64,000 bases of DNA from Tessaracoccus sp. MC1865 (GTDB lineage: Bacteria > Actinomycetota > Actinomycetes > Propionibacteriales > Propionibacteriaceae): contig NZ_CP072596.1 of assembly GCF_017815535.1 (NCBI RefSeq), positions 1,984,001 to 2,048,000 on the forward strand, read 5' to 3'. Position numbers and translations under genes: made by a program. Under the pieces are notes generated by a model, which had not been told where the DNA came from, did not search any database, and saw only the letters and a program-made list of their open reading frames with translations. Each line of letters begins with the position of its first letter. The first letter of the stretch is position 1. Below are positions 45,839 to 54,799 of the stretch, one piece after another.

Positions 45839-45972
45839 CTTCGTCGGGGAGTCCACCGGAAGGAGTTCGGCGAGGTGCCCGCGCGCCGGTCGCGGACGCT
45901 TCGGCCGGGCAGCCTACAATCAGGAGAGCAAACGGGCCCACGGCCTCCTTCCCCGACCGTGCTTGGAGTGGC

Positions 45973-48027
45973 ATGAACAGCACTTTCGACCCGTTGGTCG
46001 GCCAAGTGCTCGACGGTCGCTACGAAATCGTGGCGAAAGTCGCCCGCGGTGGCATGGCCACGGTGTATCGCGCGCGTGATCGACGTCTGTCGCGCGTCGT
46101 CGCGGTCAAGGTCATGCGCAGCGACCTCGGCGAGGACGACGAATTCGCCGCCAAGTTCGACCGCGAGGCCAGGTCCGCGGCCCTCCTCTCCCACCCGAGC
46201 GTGGTGTCGATCTTCGACCAGGGCTCCTCCCAGGGCAAGCCGTACATCGTCATGGAGTTCATCGAGGGCGAGACGATGCGCCGGATGATCAGCCGCGACT
46301 CCCCCATGCCGCCGGACAGGGCGCTCGAGCTGTTCGAGCAGGTCGCGGCCGCGCTGGCCGCCGCCCACGAGGCGGGCGTGGTGCACCGCGACATCAAACC
46401 CGAGAACGTGATGATCACCCGCCGTGGCCAGGTCAAGGTCGCGGATTTCGGGCTCGCCCGCCAGGTGGGCTCCCCCCAGATGACCGCCACGGGCATCCTG
46501 GTGGGCACCGCCAGCTACCTCCCGCCGGAACTCGTGACGCACTCGCGCCCGGACGGCCGCAGCGACGTGTACTCCGCGGGCGTGGTGCTCTTCGAGCTGC
46601 TCACCGGCAAGAAACCGCACACGGGCGAGAACAACTACCAGATCGCCTACCGCCACGTGAACGTCGACATCGAGCGACCCTCCGAACGGCTCGCGGAGAT
46701 CGGGCACAGCGCAGACTGGGAGATCCCGGACTACCTCGACACCCTCGTCCTCGCCGCCACCCGCCGCGACCCTCGGGCCCGCATCTCCGACGGCCGGGAA
46801 CTGCTCAGCGCGGTGCGCCGCGCGCGACGCGAACTCGCGCGCACCGGCGGCCATGACAACCCCACCCTCGCAGCCGCCCTGCTTCCCGAGAGCCCCGCGG
46901 AGGATGAGACCGAACACCTGCGCACACGTTCCTCCGAACGGCCGCGCCCGCTGTCCTCGGGCTCGCCCCCCACCGTCGTGCTCCGCCGCGACGAATGGCG
47001 CCCGGCGCAGAAGAAACCACGCCCGGACCCGGTCCCCGTCGCCGAACCCGTGTCGCCACGGCCCGTGGCCACCACCACGCAGCCGCGCAGTCAGCGCACG
47101 CCCGTGTTCCCGCACCTGCACATCTCCGACGACCCGGTCCACCGGCGCCGTCGCATCGTCGCGCTCGTCCTGGTGGTGCTCCTCCTGGCCGGCGCCGCGG
47201 GCGTCGGCTCATGGTGGTGGCTCGACGGGCGCTTCACCACCGTGCCCGCGATGAGCACGCTCAACGAGACCAAGGCCCGGGAGGCCGCCGCGGCCAACGC
47301 CCTCAAGGTCAACCGCACCGAGCAGTACTCGGAGACCGTACCGGCCGGCGTGGTGATCACCACCGACCCCACAGCGGGCGAGCGCCTCTTCCGGGGCTCC
47401 GACGTGACGTTGGTGCTCTCGAAGGGGCCGGAGCGCTACCCCATGCCCGCGGTGGTCGGGATCCCGCTGGAGGCCGCATCCCAGGCGCTGACCGCCGGAC
47501 GGCTCGCCGTCGGCACCGTCACGGAGCAGTTCTCGGAGACGGTGGCCGAGGGCATCGTGCTGACCGCCTCGCAGGAGGAGGGTGCGCAGTTGAAGCCGGA
47601 CACCCCCGTCGACCTGAGCGTCTCCAAGGGCCGCGAACCCATCCGCATCCCGAACCATGTGGGCGGGAGCGCGGACAAGGCCGTGAAGGATCTGGAGAAG
47701 CTCGGCTTCACCGTGGCGATCGAGGAGGAGAACTCCGCGGACGTCGGGGCCGAACGCGTCATCAGGCAGGACCCGCGCGACGGCAGCGGCCACCGCGGCG
47801 ACACCGTCACCCTGGTTAAATCCCTCGGCCCCGTGATGGTGACGGTTCCCGACGTCTGGATGAAGAGCACCGACGAGGCCACCAAGCTGCTCGAGGACCT
47901 CGACCTGGTGGTCAAGGTGGAGCGCAGTTCGAACTTCCCGATCCCGCTGGACATCGCCAACAGCACAGACCCCGCGGCGGGTACCGAGGTCGCCGTGGGG
48001 ACGAAGATCACTCTCTACGTCGCCTGA
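45973..48027 (+). CDS. pknL: PASTA-domain Ser/Thr protein kinase (PknL-like)
   Basis: 684 residues. Kinase domain (about 15-280): glycine loop VARGGMATVYRA, Lys in VAVKVMR, catalytic VVHRDIKPENVMI, DFG in VADFGLARQ, activation loop ending GTASYLPPE. A Pro/Arg-rich juxtamembrane region (about 290-388) leads to one membrane helix (about 395-412) and four extracellular PASTA repeats (about 418-684), which bind muropeptides or lipid II in this family. Expected to phosphorylate wall and division proteins in response to precursor levels. Position between the polyprenyl synthase block and aroG matches PknL. Start ATG 45973 has GGAG just upstream. Confidence 0.93.
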   Translation: MNSTFDPLVGQVLDGRYEIVAKVARGGMATVYRARDRRLSRVVAVKVMRSDLGEDDEFAAKFDREARSAALLSHPSVVSIFDQGSSQGKPYIVMEFIEGETMRRMISRDSPMPPDRALELFEQVAAALAAAHEAGVVHRDIKPENVMITRRGQVKVADFGLARQVGSPQMTATGILVGTASYLPPELVTHSRPDGRSDVYSAGVVLFELLTGKKPHTGENNYQIAYRHVNVDIERPSERLAEIGHSADWEIPDYLDTLVLAATRRDPRARISDGRELLSAVRRARRELARTGGHDNPTLAAALLPESPAEDETEHLRTRSSERPRPLSSGSPPTVVLRRDEWRPAQKKPRPDPVPVAEPVSPRPVATTTQPRSQRTPVFPHLHISDDPVHRRRRIVALVLVVLLLAGAAGVGSWWWLDGRFTTVPAMSTLNETKAREAAAANALKVNRTEQYSETVPAGVVITTDPTAGERLFRGSDVTLVLSKGPERYPMPAVVGIPLEAASQALTAGRLAVGTVTEQFSETVAEGIVLTASQEEGAQLKPDTPVDLSVSKGREPIRIPNHVGGSADKAVKDLEKLGFTVAIEEENSADVGAERVIRQDPRDGSGHRGDTVTLVKSLGPVMVTVPDVWMKSTDEATKLLEDLDLVVKVERSSNFPIPLDIANSTDPAAGTEVAVGTKITLYVA

Positions 48028-48067
48028 TCGCGATCGCTGGCACACTGGTGGCCGGAGGTGGGGGATC

Positions 48068-49273
48068 GTGCCCGATTTCATGGTGGTCGTGCTCATTGTG
48101 CTGGCGGTGGCCGCCGTCGGCTTCGGCATCTGGGGGCTGCTGCGGCACCGCTATGTGCAGTCGCTGCGGGCCAAGGGCTGGGAGTTCATCACGTCTCCCC
48201 CGCTGTCCATCACCTACGGCCTGAACGTGCCGCCGTTCGGCCTGGGGTTCGACCGGCGCGTGGACGACCAACTGCTCGGCACCGCGCGGGACTCGACGCC
48301 GTTCACGGCCTTCCGCTACTCGTGCGACGCCTGGCGCAGCGCCGGGTACGTGGTGACCATGCCCCTGCCGAAGTCGCTCCCGGCGGCTGAGGTCCTCCAT
48401 GTCACCGACGACCGGCTGCCCAGGCTGGGCGAGCCCGTCGAACTCGGCACGCTGCGCGCAGCCGCCCCGTCCCGCCGCTATGCCGAGGAGTTGCTCACGG
48501 CGGTGGGCGCCCACCTCCGCGGGCCGTACCGGATCAGCGTCGACCACGACAACCTGGTCCTGGTCGATGCACCCCGCGAGGCGGACCTGCTCGAGGACGC
48601 CATCGAGCAGTTGGCCGCCGTGCGCGCCGCGCTGCTCACCACGGCCATCACCCAGTACAGCGGGCCCCCCGCCCCTGCGGGCCTGAGTTTCCACGGCCGC
48701 CCGGGCTGGGCCTACCTCCCCCGCGACGACGCCTACCTGGGCGCCGTGAGCAGCACCGGCGGCGGCTTCGACCACCAGGCCCACGACATCATCACCTCGT
48801 CCAACGACGGGCTGCCCTTCGTCCGCCTGAAGCACACCTGGAAGACCAGGCACACCCGCAGGGACTCCGAGGGCAGGACCCACACAGAGATCCGCAACCA
48901 CGACGAGATCCTCTGTGAGTTCCGCACCACATTCCCGTTCGAGGACCTGTCCGTGAACTGGGGCCTGTTCGGGCGGTCGCAGAAGTTCGAGTGGGAGGAC
49001 TTCAACCGGCGCTTCACCGTGCGCACCGGCAACGCCAGGTTCGGCTCTGACGTCATGCACCAGCGCCAGATGGAGTACCTGATGCTGGCCGATGCGCCGA
49101 AGTTCGAGATCTCGGCAGGGGTCATCCGGGTGGGCGACGGCGACGACTGGCTGCCGGCAGACCTGGACCGCACGTCGCGGTTCCTCCACGGGTTCTTCGC
49201 GCGGGTGCCCAACTTCGTCTGGCAGGAACTGGGCGCATGGCCGCGCCCGATCGCGGAGCTGGAACCCCGTTAG
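48068..49273 (+). CDS. Membrane-anchored protein of unknown function
   Basis: 401 residues. One N-terminal membrane helix (about 4-24, MVVVLIVLAVAAVGFGIWGLL) followed by a beta-rich soluble region. Two similar halves are possible: RRVDDQLLGTARDSTPFTAFRY (split around 60-80) and later HDEILCEFRTTFPFEDLSV, then RQMEYLMLADAPKFEISAG and PADLDRTSRFLHGFFARVPNFVWQ at the C-terminus. It resembles the many DUF3137-like membrane proteins but I do not recognise a characterised family. GTG start with GGAGG about 8 nt upstream, 41 nt after the kinase gene, so possibly co-transcribed with it. Last GC-rich gene before the low-GC island. Confidence 0.8.
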   Translation: MPDFMVVVLIVLAVAAVGFGIWGLLRHRYVQSLRAKGWEFITSPPLSITYGLNVPPFGLGFDRRVDDQLLGTARDSTPFTAFRYSCDAWRSAGYVVTMPLPKSLPAAEVLHVTDDRLPRLGEPVELGTLRAAAPSRRYAEELLTAVGAHLRGPYRISVDHDNLVLVDAPREADLLEDAIEQLAAVRAALLTTAITQYSGPPAPAGLSFHGRPGWAYLPRDDAYLGAVSSTGGGFDHQAHDIITSSNDGLPFVRLKHTWKTRHTRRDSEGRTHTEIRNHDEILCEFRTTFPFEDLSVNWGLFGRSQKFEWEDFNRRFTVRTGNARFGSDVMHQRQMEYLMLADAPKFEISAGVIRVGDGDDWLPADLDRTSRFLHGFFARVPNFVWQELGAWPRPIAELEPR

Positions 49274-49512
49274 CCACAGGCTGCAAAACGGAGAGCCGCC
49301 ATGCTGAGTCCAGCGGGAAGATCTGATCGACATATGACGGCTCGAACTGCATCTCCGCGCTGCGGATCGGCGTCGCTCACCTGACGTGCCCAGTTCACGC
49401 TCGGCCAGTATAGAGCCCCTCTCTGTTCACTACGGTTCGTAGTACTCTCGGCATCGCGCCACCCCCATTAGCGCTCGTCTAGCACCGCGCGCTTCAGTCG
49501 ATGGAGACACCT
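49274..49512. other. Intergenic region at the left edge of the low-GC island
   Basis: About 240 nt with visibly lower GC than its surroundings and no gene. It contains a TATAGA hexamer (49409-49414) with no convincing -35, and a 6-bp inverted repeat ACTACG/CGTAGT (49429-49434, 49438-49443) that could be an operator. The GGAG for the next gene lies at its end. No tRNA fragment, direct repeat pair or integrase was seen. Confidence 0.5.
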
Positions 49513-50343
49513 ATGATTTCGCACAAATGGAGCTTAAGCATTCTCCTCGCGATCGGGATAAGCCTCTTTTCGGGAGTGGCTGTGGCGGACGATCCTACGC
49601 ACGGCGCATCGGTTGGCCCCGGTGTTTCCGATCCTCGGATCGACGAGATACTGTCTGTGAATCCCAGCGTTAGTTCGAAGGAACTCGCCGAGTCCATTGC
49701 AGATCACGCGATCAACCGAGGAATCAGCGAGGAAGATGTAGTCGCGATGCTGTATGAAGATTCGAGCGAGGCTAGAGCAGCGCACATTCCGAAAGCAACA
49801 GAACTGTCCACGAACAGCACAGGTGAAGGCACCGCTGTCAAGCTAGGTTGCGCAGCCGCTGGATACTTCACGTACTCTTACTCTAAGACCCTCACCGTGG
49901 CCCATGGGCACAACACTCTCTTCACAGGCCAGTGTGAGGCAGTGCACATGCCGGGCAGAGACATCCCGAGCATCCGGCGCATCACTAGTACCTACACCGG
50001 GCTTCGAACGCATGCAAGTTATCCTGCTCATCTTCGTCGAGTCGACGGTGCGTCCATCAACATGAACGACCGCGCAGGGCAGTTCGGCATCAATCGGTTG
50101 AGCGCTAACGTCCAGTACGAGTCCGATTTCTCATTCAACAAACATCCTCTTTGGCCTTTCGCTTCCCTCGACGACCAGGTGTGGAAGTCGACATACAACT
50201 GCTCGAGTCTGGTTTGGGCAGCTTGGATGTATGCATCGACCTACAACGTCGACCTGGATCGCAATGGCGGGCCTGGTGTATATCCGGAGGACCTCTGGAA
50301 GTCGCCGCTGACCGTCCTGAGTCGCTACCTTGAGCGAGCCTAA
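49513..50343 (+). CDS. Secreted permuted NlpC/P60-like (YiiX/YycO) protein
   Basis: 276 residues with a signal peptide (1-24, cleavage about AVA-DD). After a helical region (about 38-95) comes a permuted papain-like fold: His candidates in TVAHGHNTLF (131/133) precede the Cys in YNCSSLVWAAWMY (Cys230), followed by NVDLDRNGGPGVYPEDLW, the wording typical of YiiX/YycO proteins after their catalytic Cys. Such enzymes are hydrolases or acyltransferases acting on peptide, amide or lipid bonds; the substrate is unknown. GC content and codon use are unlike the neighbours (more A/T third positions). ATG 49513 has GGAG 6 nt upstream; an ATG four codons earlier lacks this. The GTG of the next gene follows its stop directly. 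Confidence 0.78.
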   Translation: MISHKWSLSILLAIGISLFSGVAVADDPTHGASVGPGVSDPRIDEILSVNPSVSSKELAESIADHAINRGISEEDVVAMLYEDSSEARAAHIPKATELSTNSTGEGTAVKLGCAAAGYFTYSYSKTLTVAHGHNTLFTGQCEAVHMPGRDIPSIRRITSTYTGLRTHASYPAHLRRVDGASINMNDRAGQFGINRLSANVQYESDFSFNKHPLWPFASLDDQVWKSTYNCSSLVWAAWMYASTYNVDLDRNGGPGVYPEDLWKSPLTVLSRYLERA

Positions 50344-51459
50344 GTGCGACGGAGGTCATTCCTAGCGGGAGGCTTGGCGCTCTGCGCCGCGTCTGCCAGC
50401 GGTTGCAGCGCAGATCCGTGGATTGAAAGCCCTGCAGAGTCGGAGGGCGAGTTCGATCCCACTGCCAGCGGTTACGCGCTGGGGTTCTCCAACTACGGCG
50501 CTGGTGATGAACCTTCGACCCGTAAAGGAGTGGTGCTTCGTCTCAGCGACGACGGCCGCAGTCGTGATGTGACGGAGTTCACCCCGATCGATAATGCCCG
50601 CTTGATCGGCTGCAACGGTGCCGTCGCATGGCTCTCGAACGACCGGGCCCACTATTGGGATCAACAACACCGCACATGGGAACTCCCTGTACGCGGCGGA
50701 GCAATCGACACTCTTTCGCAGGCGGGAGACCATGTGCTCGCGGTCATCAACTACGGCACTCAAGACCTGAGTAGATACGACTCCGCGCTCCTGTTGTTCA
50801 ATGGGACCGATCATCATTATTGGGACCATCATGGATTCCTCGGAGCGGGGAGCGGTTGGAACGGGGGACGCACGTTCGCCTTCTCCGCATCAGGATTGTC
50901 TCCCGAAGTCCACCTCACCGACCTGACATCCGACGCAGTCTCGAGCTTTGGACCCGCTGCAGAGGTGTCTTCGGTGTGGGGCGAGCGAATGGCTACTTTG
51001 GATCGGTTCAGTTACGCCTTCGTGGCGAGGTCACCTGATGCCCAGTCAACAATAGACATTTGGCGGATAGATCCGGAGGCACGCTCAGTCACCCCCCTCC
51101 CTCTCACTGGCCCCGGCGCCAGCGTAGCCCAGTGGCAGTCCGAGGGCGGACCGACCACGCTCACAGCGCTCGGCAGGTCCCTCTACTGGTTAGCTACTGG
51201 AAGTCTGTGGACAGCGGATCCCCAGACCGGGGTTTCTCGCGAAGTTGTGAGCTTGTCAAGGGAAAGCAGCTGGTTCCTGGGGCCATCGGGAGTGGTAGGA
51301 GTTCGACCTGCTGGTCTGGGCTGGTCGTTGGAACATCGCTCGGTCACTGATGGAGAAGTCGTTCACCAGCTGGAAGACATCATGATTCCTGATGTGCCAG
51401 GTCTGCACCCTTTTGGTGCTGTCTATACGGGAGGGACTCTCCCCACGGGCCGGGGGTAA
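50344..51459 (+). CDS. Tat-exported lipoprotein, beta-propeller-like
   Basis: 371 residues. The N-terminus MRRRSFLAGGLALCAASASGC is a twin-arginine signal (RRRSF) with lipid Cys21. The mature part is rich in beta strands and repeated short motifs with W-D/Y patterns (for example HYWDQQHRTWELP, HHYWDHHGFLG, SLYWLATGSLWTAD), consistent with a beta-propeller, but I recognise no named family. GTG start directly follows the TAA of the preceding gene, so the two are almost certainly co-translated and form a module: a secreted hydrolase and a surface lipoprotein. Lower GC than the flanks. Confidence 0.75.
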   Translation: MRRRSFLAGGLALCAASASGCSADPWIESPAESEGEFDPTASGYALGFSNYGAGDEPSTRKGVVLRLSDDGRSRDVTEFTPIDNARLIGCNGAVAWLSNDRAHYWDQQHRTWELPVRGGAIDTLSQAGDHVLAVINYGTQDLSRYDSALLLFNGTDHHYWDHHGFLGAGSGWNGGRTFAFSASGLSPEVHLTDLTSDAVSSFGPAAEVSSVWGERMATLDRFSYAFVARSPDAQSTIDIWRIDPEARSVTPLPLTGPGASVAQWQSEGGPTTLTALGRSLYWLATGSLWTADPQTGVSREVVSLSRESSWFLGPSGVVGVRPAGLGWSLEHRSVTDGEVVHQLEDIMIPDVPGLHPFGAVYTGGTLPTGRG

Positions 51460-51667
51460 TTGTCCCTTTTAGCGGAGTGAAACCCCTTGTGGTGAGGAGC
51501 CGCCTTGCCCGGCGGGCGAGCACACCGGGCGCGACTCGAAGGCAAGGCACCCACCGCCATCGTCACGAGATCCTCGCCGAATCGAGCACCGCGTGACTGT
51601 TCGCCAACCCGCCGCGAACGAGAGCCCTTGGTTCATGGCCGCGCTCGACGGCAGAAATCGAGCCGCG
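51460..51667. other. Intergenic region at the right edge of the island
   Basis: About 208 nt between the lipoprotein gene and ltaE, which end towards each other. GC rises again here. A short inverted pair TTGCCCGGCGGGCGA is present but weak. No gene, terminator with a T-run, or attachment-site repeat was recognised. Confidence 0.4.
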
Positions 51668-52684
51668 TCAGCGCAGTGCCCAGGCGACACGTTGGCCCGC
51701 TTCGGCACACTGCTCCCCAGTGACATCGAGGTGCGTCACGGCGCGCAGCGCCCGCGGGCCCAGGACGCTGACCAACACACCCTTGTCCTTCAGCCGTGCG
51801 GCGACTCCCGGCGCATCCGGGGTGGAGATCAGCACGATGTTGGTCACCACCGACTCGACGGTGACGACGCCGGGCCGGGCCGCGTCGATGGTCTCGGCCA
51901 GGACGCGCGCCGCGGTGTGGTCCTCCGCGATGCGCGCGAGGTTGTGTTCCAGGGCATAGAGCCCCGCGGCGGCGAGGACGCCGGCCTGGCGCCAGCCGGC
52001 ACCCAACCGCTTGCGCTGCACCCGCGCGCGGGCCATCTGCTCCGCGCTGCCGACCAGCACGCTGCCCACCGGAGCGCCGAGCCCCTTGGACAGGCAGATG
52101 CTGACGGTGTCGAACAGCGAGCCGTACTGGGCGAACGAGCGACCGGTCACAGCAGCGGCGTTGGCGAGCCGGGCGCCGTCGAGATGCGTGGCGATGCCGA
52201 GCGCACGGGCGCCCTCGGAGACCTTGCCCAGTTCGTCGAAGTCCTGCACGGTCCCGCCACCGAAGTTGTGGCTGTCCTCCACCTCGATGCAGGCCGTCTC
52301 CACGAGGTAGGGGCCGCAGTCGACCGCCACCATCGCCAGCGCGTCGTCGGCCACGAGGCGGCCTCGGTCCGAGGCCCAGGTGCGCATGGTCACTCCGCCG
52401 ACGGCGCCGTGGGCGCCCATCTCCGCCCGGGCGATGTGCGCCTGCGCGTCGCAGAGCACTTCGGTGCCGGGCGGGGTGTGCAGCCAGACGCCGAGCTGAT
52501 TGGCCAGGGACCCGGTCGCGCAGAAGAGCGCGTCCTCCTTGCCGAACATCCCGGCCACCCGCCGCTCCAGCGCCGCGACGGTGGGGTCCTCGCCGTAGAC
52601 ATCGTCACCGACGGAGGCCGCGATCATCGCAGCGAGCATCCCGGCCGACGGCCGGGTCACCGTGTCGCTGCGAAGATCGATCAC
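51668..52684 (-). CDS. ltaE: Threonine aldolase (low specificity)
   Basis: PLP enzyme of 338 residues cleaving L-threonine (and allo-threonine) to glycine and acetaldehyde. Opens VIDLRSDTVTRPS; contains GDDVYGEDPTV, the PLP-phosphate region FCATGSLANQLG, DGARLANAA and the PLP Lys in SICLSKGLGAPVGSVL (about 196-211). GTG start overlaps the aroG stop (GTGA), so it is translated with aroG. The pairing with aroG is less usual than the rest of this block. Confidence 0.93.
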   Translation of the reverse strand: MIDLRSDTVTRPSAGMLAAMIAASVGDDVYGEDPTVAALERRVAGMFGKEDALFCATGSLANQLGVWLHTPPGTEVLCDAQAHIARAEMGAHGAVGGVTMRTWASDRGRLVADDALAMVAVDCGPYLVETACIEVEDSHNFGGGTVQDFDELGKVSEGARALGIATHLDGARLANAAAVTGRSFAQYGSLFDTVSICLSKGLGAPVGSVLVGSAEQMARARVQRKRLGAGWRQAGVLAAAGLYALEHNLARIAEDHTAARVLAETIDAARPGVVTVESVVTNIVLISTPDAPGVAARLKDKGVLVSVLGPRALRAVTHLDVTGEQCAEAGQRVAWALR

Positions 52685-54066
52685 AGGTCCTTGGCCTGGA
52701 ACCACTGAACCGGATTCTCCCGGTTGAGCCGGCCAGAGCGCAGCCGGCGGGCCACGAGGAACGCCAGCTCGAGCGACTGGTTGCGGTTCAGGCGCGGGTC
52801 GCAGACCGTCTCGTAGCGGTTGGCCAGGTCGTTCTCGTCGAGGTTGTAGACGCCGCCCACGCATTCGGTGACGTCGTCGCCGGTCATCTCGACGTGCAGG
52901 CCGCCGGGCCAGGTGCCGAGCTGCTCGTGGACGTCAAAGAAGCCGTTGACCTCGTCCGCGACATCCGCGAACGAACGGGTCTTGTAGCCGTTCTTCGCCT
53001 CGAAGGTGTTGCCGTGCATGGGGTCACACACCCAGGCGACCTTGCGGCCGCTGGCCTCGACGGCCTCGATGACGGCGGGCAGCACGTCGCGGACCTTCTT
53101 GGCGCCCATCCGGGTGATGAACGTCAGGCGCCCCGGGACGTTGTGGGGATCAAGCTTGTCTGCCAGCGCGAGCGCATCGGCGACGCTGGTGGAGGGGCCG
53201 AGCTTGACCCCGAGCGGGTTCTGCACGCGGCTGAACAGCTCCACGTGGGCGCCGTCGAGCTGGCGGGTGCGCTCCCCGATCCAGAGCATGTGGCCGGAGC
53301 AACCGTACAGCTCCTGCGAGCGGGAGTCGACGCGGGTGAGGGCGCGCTCGTACTCGAGCAGCAGCGCCTCGTGGCTGGCGTAGAAGTCGACGGTGCTGAG
53401 CGAGTCGTCCTTCACGCCGCAGGCGACCATGAAGGCCAGCGCGCGGTCGATCTCGGAGGCGAGCTCCTCGTACTCCGCCTCGACCTGCGAGTCGCGGACG
53501 AATTCGGCGTTCCAGCTGTGCACTCCACGCAGGTCGGCGAAGCCGCCCTTGACGAAGGCGCGCACGAGGTTCAGCGTGGCCGCGGAAGCGTTGTAGACGC
53601 GGAGGAGGCGCTGGGGATCGTGTTCCCGCGACTCCTGCGTGAAGTCGAAGCCGTTGATGGCGTCGCCGCGGTAGGAGGGCAACGACAGGTCGCCCCGGGT
53701 CTCCACACCGTTCGAGCGCGGCTTGGCGTACTGACCCGCGATGCGGCCGACCTTGACCACCGGGACCTGCGCGGCGTAGGTCATGACCACCGCCATCGAG
53801 AGCTGCACGAGCAGCTTGCTCTTGATGGCCTGGGCGGTGACCCCGGAGAACGTCTCCGCGCAGTCGCCGCCCTGCAGGAGGAACGCCCGGCCGTCGGCGA
53901 CATCGGCCATCTTGAGACGCAGGTCGTCACACTCCCCAGCGAAAACCAGCGGGGGCAGCTTCTCCAGCGCGTCGATGGTCCGATCGAGGGCCGCGGGATC
54001 CGGGTACGACGGCTGCTGGACGTAGGGCAGCGCGCGTAGTTCTTCCCGGGAAATGATGCTCGACAT
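52681..54066 (-). CDS. aroG: Class II DAHP synthase
   Basis: First step of the shikimate pathway: PEP plus erythrose 4-phosphate to DAHP. 461 residues, the plant/actinobacterial class II type. Motifs: LLQGGDCAETF (about 63-73; metal Cys), VKVGRIAGQYAKPRS (about 104-118), HMLWIGERTRQLDGAHVE, GVKLGPS, WVCDPMHGNTFEAKNGYKTR and HVEMTGDDVTECVGG. In M. tuberculosis this enzyme activates the chorismate mutase. No Shine-Dalgarno sequence precedes the ATG at 54066; TAACCT ends 7 nt upstream. Confidence 0.96.
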   Translation of the reverse strand: MSSIISREELRALPYVQQPSYPDPAALDRTIDALEKLPPLVFAGECDDLRLKMADVADGRAFLLQGGDCAETFSGVTAQAIKSKLLVQLSMAVVMTYAAQVPVVKVGRIAGQYAKPRSNGVETRGDLSLPSYRGDAINGFDFTQESREHDPQRLLRVYNASAATLNLVRAFVKGGFADLRGVHSWNAEFVRDSQVEAEYEELASEIDRALAFMVACGVKDDSLSTVDFYASHEALLLEYERALTRVDSRSQELYGCSGHMLWIGERTRQLDGAHVELFSRVQNPLGVKLGPSTSVADALALADKLDPHNVPGRLTFITRMGAKKVRDVLPAVIEAVEASGRKVAWVCDPMHGNTFEAKNGYKTRSFADVADEVNGFFDVHEQLGTWPGGLHVEMTGDDVTECVGGVYNLDENDLANRYETVCDPRLNRNQSLELAFLVARRLRSGRLNRENPVQWFQAKDL

Positions 54067-54073
54067 GCGCGTT

Positions 54074-54079
54074 AGGTTA
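54074..54079 (-). promoter_or_regulatory. Putative -10 of aroG (leaderless type)
   Basis: TAACCT on the minus strand, ending 7 nt before the aroG ATG. Confidence 0.45.
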
Positions 54080-54127
54080 CCCCACCCCGCACAGCGCCCT
54101 CACCGGTCGACGAGCCGGTGGACGGCC

Positions 54128-54799
54128 TCACTCGTTGGGATCGTGCAGGCCCTTGTCGATCGCGTAGAGCGTCAGTTCCACCCGGTTGTGGAGTTGCAGC
54201 TTGCGCAGCACGTTCTGCACATGGTTCTGCACGGTGCGGTGGGACACGAACAGTTCGTCGGCGATCTCCTTGTAGGCCATGCCCTTCGCGACGCGGCGGA
54301 GCACTTCGATCTCCCGGCTGGTCAGCACCGGGCCCTCTTCGTTGTGGGAGCGGGCCACGTTCACCATCCGGCGGAACTCGCCCAGCACCAGCCCGGCCAG
54401 ACCCGGCGTGAACACGGCATCGCCGACAGCCGTGCGGCGCACGCCGTCGATGAGTTCCTCCTTGGACGCCGACTTCACCAGGTAGCCCTTCGCACCGGCC
54501 TTCATGGCGCGGAGCACGTCGTCGCGTTCACCGGAGGCCGACATCACGAGGACGTGCATGTCCGGGAACTCCTGCAGCAGGATCTCGATGCAGGTGGCGC
54601 CGTCCGGCTCGGGAATCTGCAGGTCCATCACCATGACCTCCGGACGGGCCGCGCGCGCCCTGTCCAGGCACTCCCGGCCGTTCTTGGCCACGGCCACGAT
54701 CTCGAAACCCACCTCGGTGAGGTCCTCGCTCAGCGCGTCGATCCACATGGGGTGGTCGTCGACCAGCATGACCCGCTTCCGCTCCAACTTCGCAACCAC
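54128..54799 (-). CDS. macR: NarL-type response regulator (MacR-like)
   Basis: 223 residues. REC domain (about 8-125) with VDDHP, phosphoacceptor Asp in VMVMDLQIP, Ser in VLVMSAS and Lys in GYLVKSAS; LuxR-type helix-turn-helix at the C-terminus (about 155-215) with LTSREIEVLRRVAKGMAYKE and VSHRTVQNHVQNVLRKL. GTG 54799 follows the kinase stop directly. Position beside aroG and plsC and pairing with the DUF5931-type kinase match the MacRS system, which in Streptomyces controls membrane-associated proteins and morphogenesis. Target genes here are unknown. Confidence 0.88.
   Translation of the reverse strand: MVAKLERKRVMLVDDHPMWIDALSEDLTEVGFEIVAVAKNGRECLDRARAARPEVMVMDLQIPEPDGATCIEILLQEFPDMHVLVMSASGERDDVLRAMKAGAKGYLVKSASKEELIDGVRRTAVGDAVFTPGLAGLVLGEFRRMVNVARSHNEEGPVLTSREIEVLRRVAKGMAYKEIADELFVSHRTVQNHVQNVLRKLQLHNRVELTLYAIDKGLHDPNE

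Noticed and set aside
45763-45972. Upstream extension of the PASTA kinase frame to 45763
   Set aside because: The extra residues overlap the divergent ThiE-like gene and its promoter; the kinase ATG at 45973 has GGAG and a normal N-terminus.
49274-51667. The low-GC island as an integrated element with att sites
   Set aside because: No integrase, tRNA, transposase or flanking direct repeat was found, so only compositional evidence for transfer remains.
51469-51726. Minus-strand open frame of 85 codons past ltaE
   Set aside because: No start signal, no recognisable family, and most of it overlaps the 3' end of ltaE in another frame.
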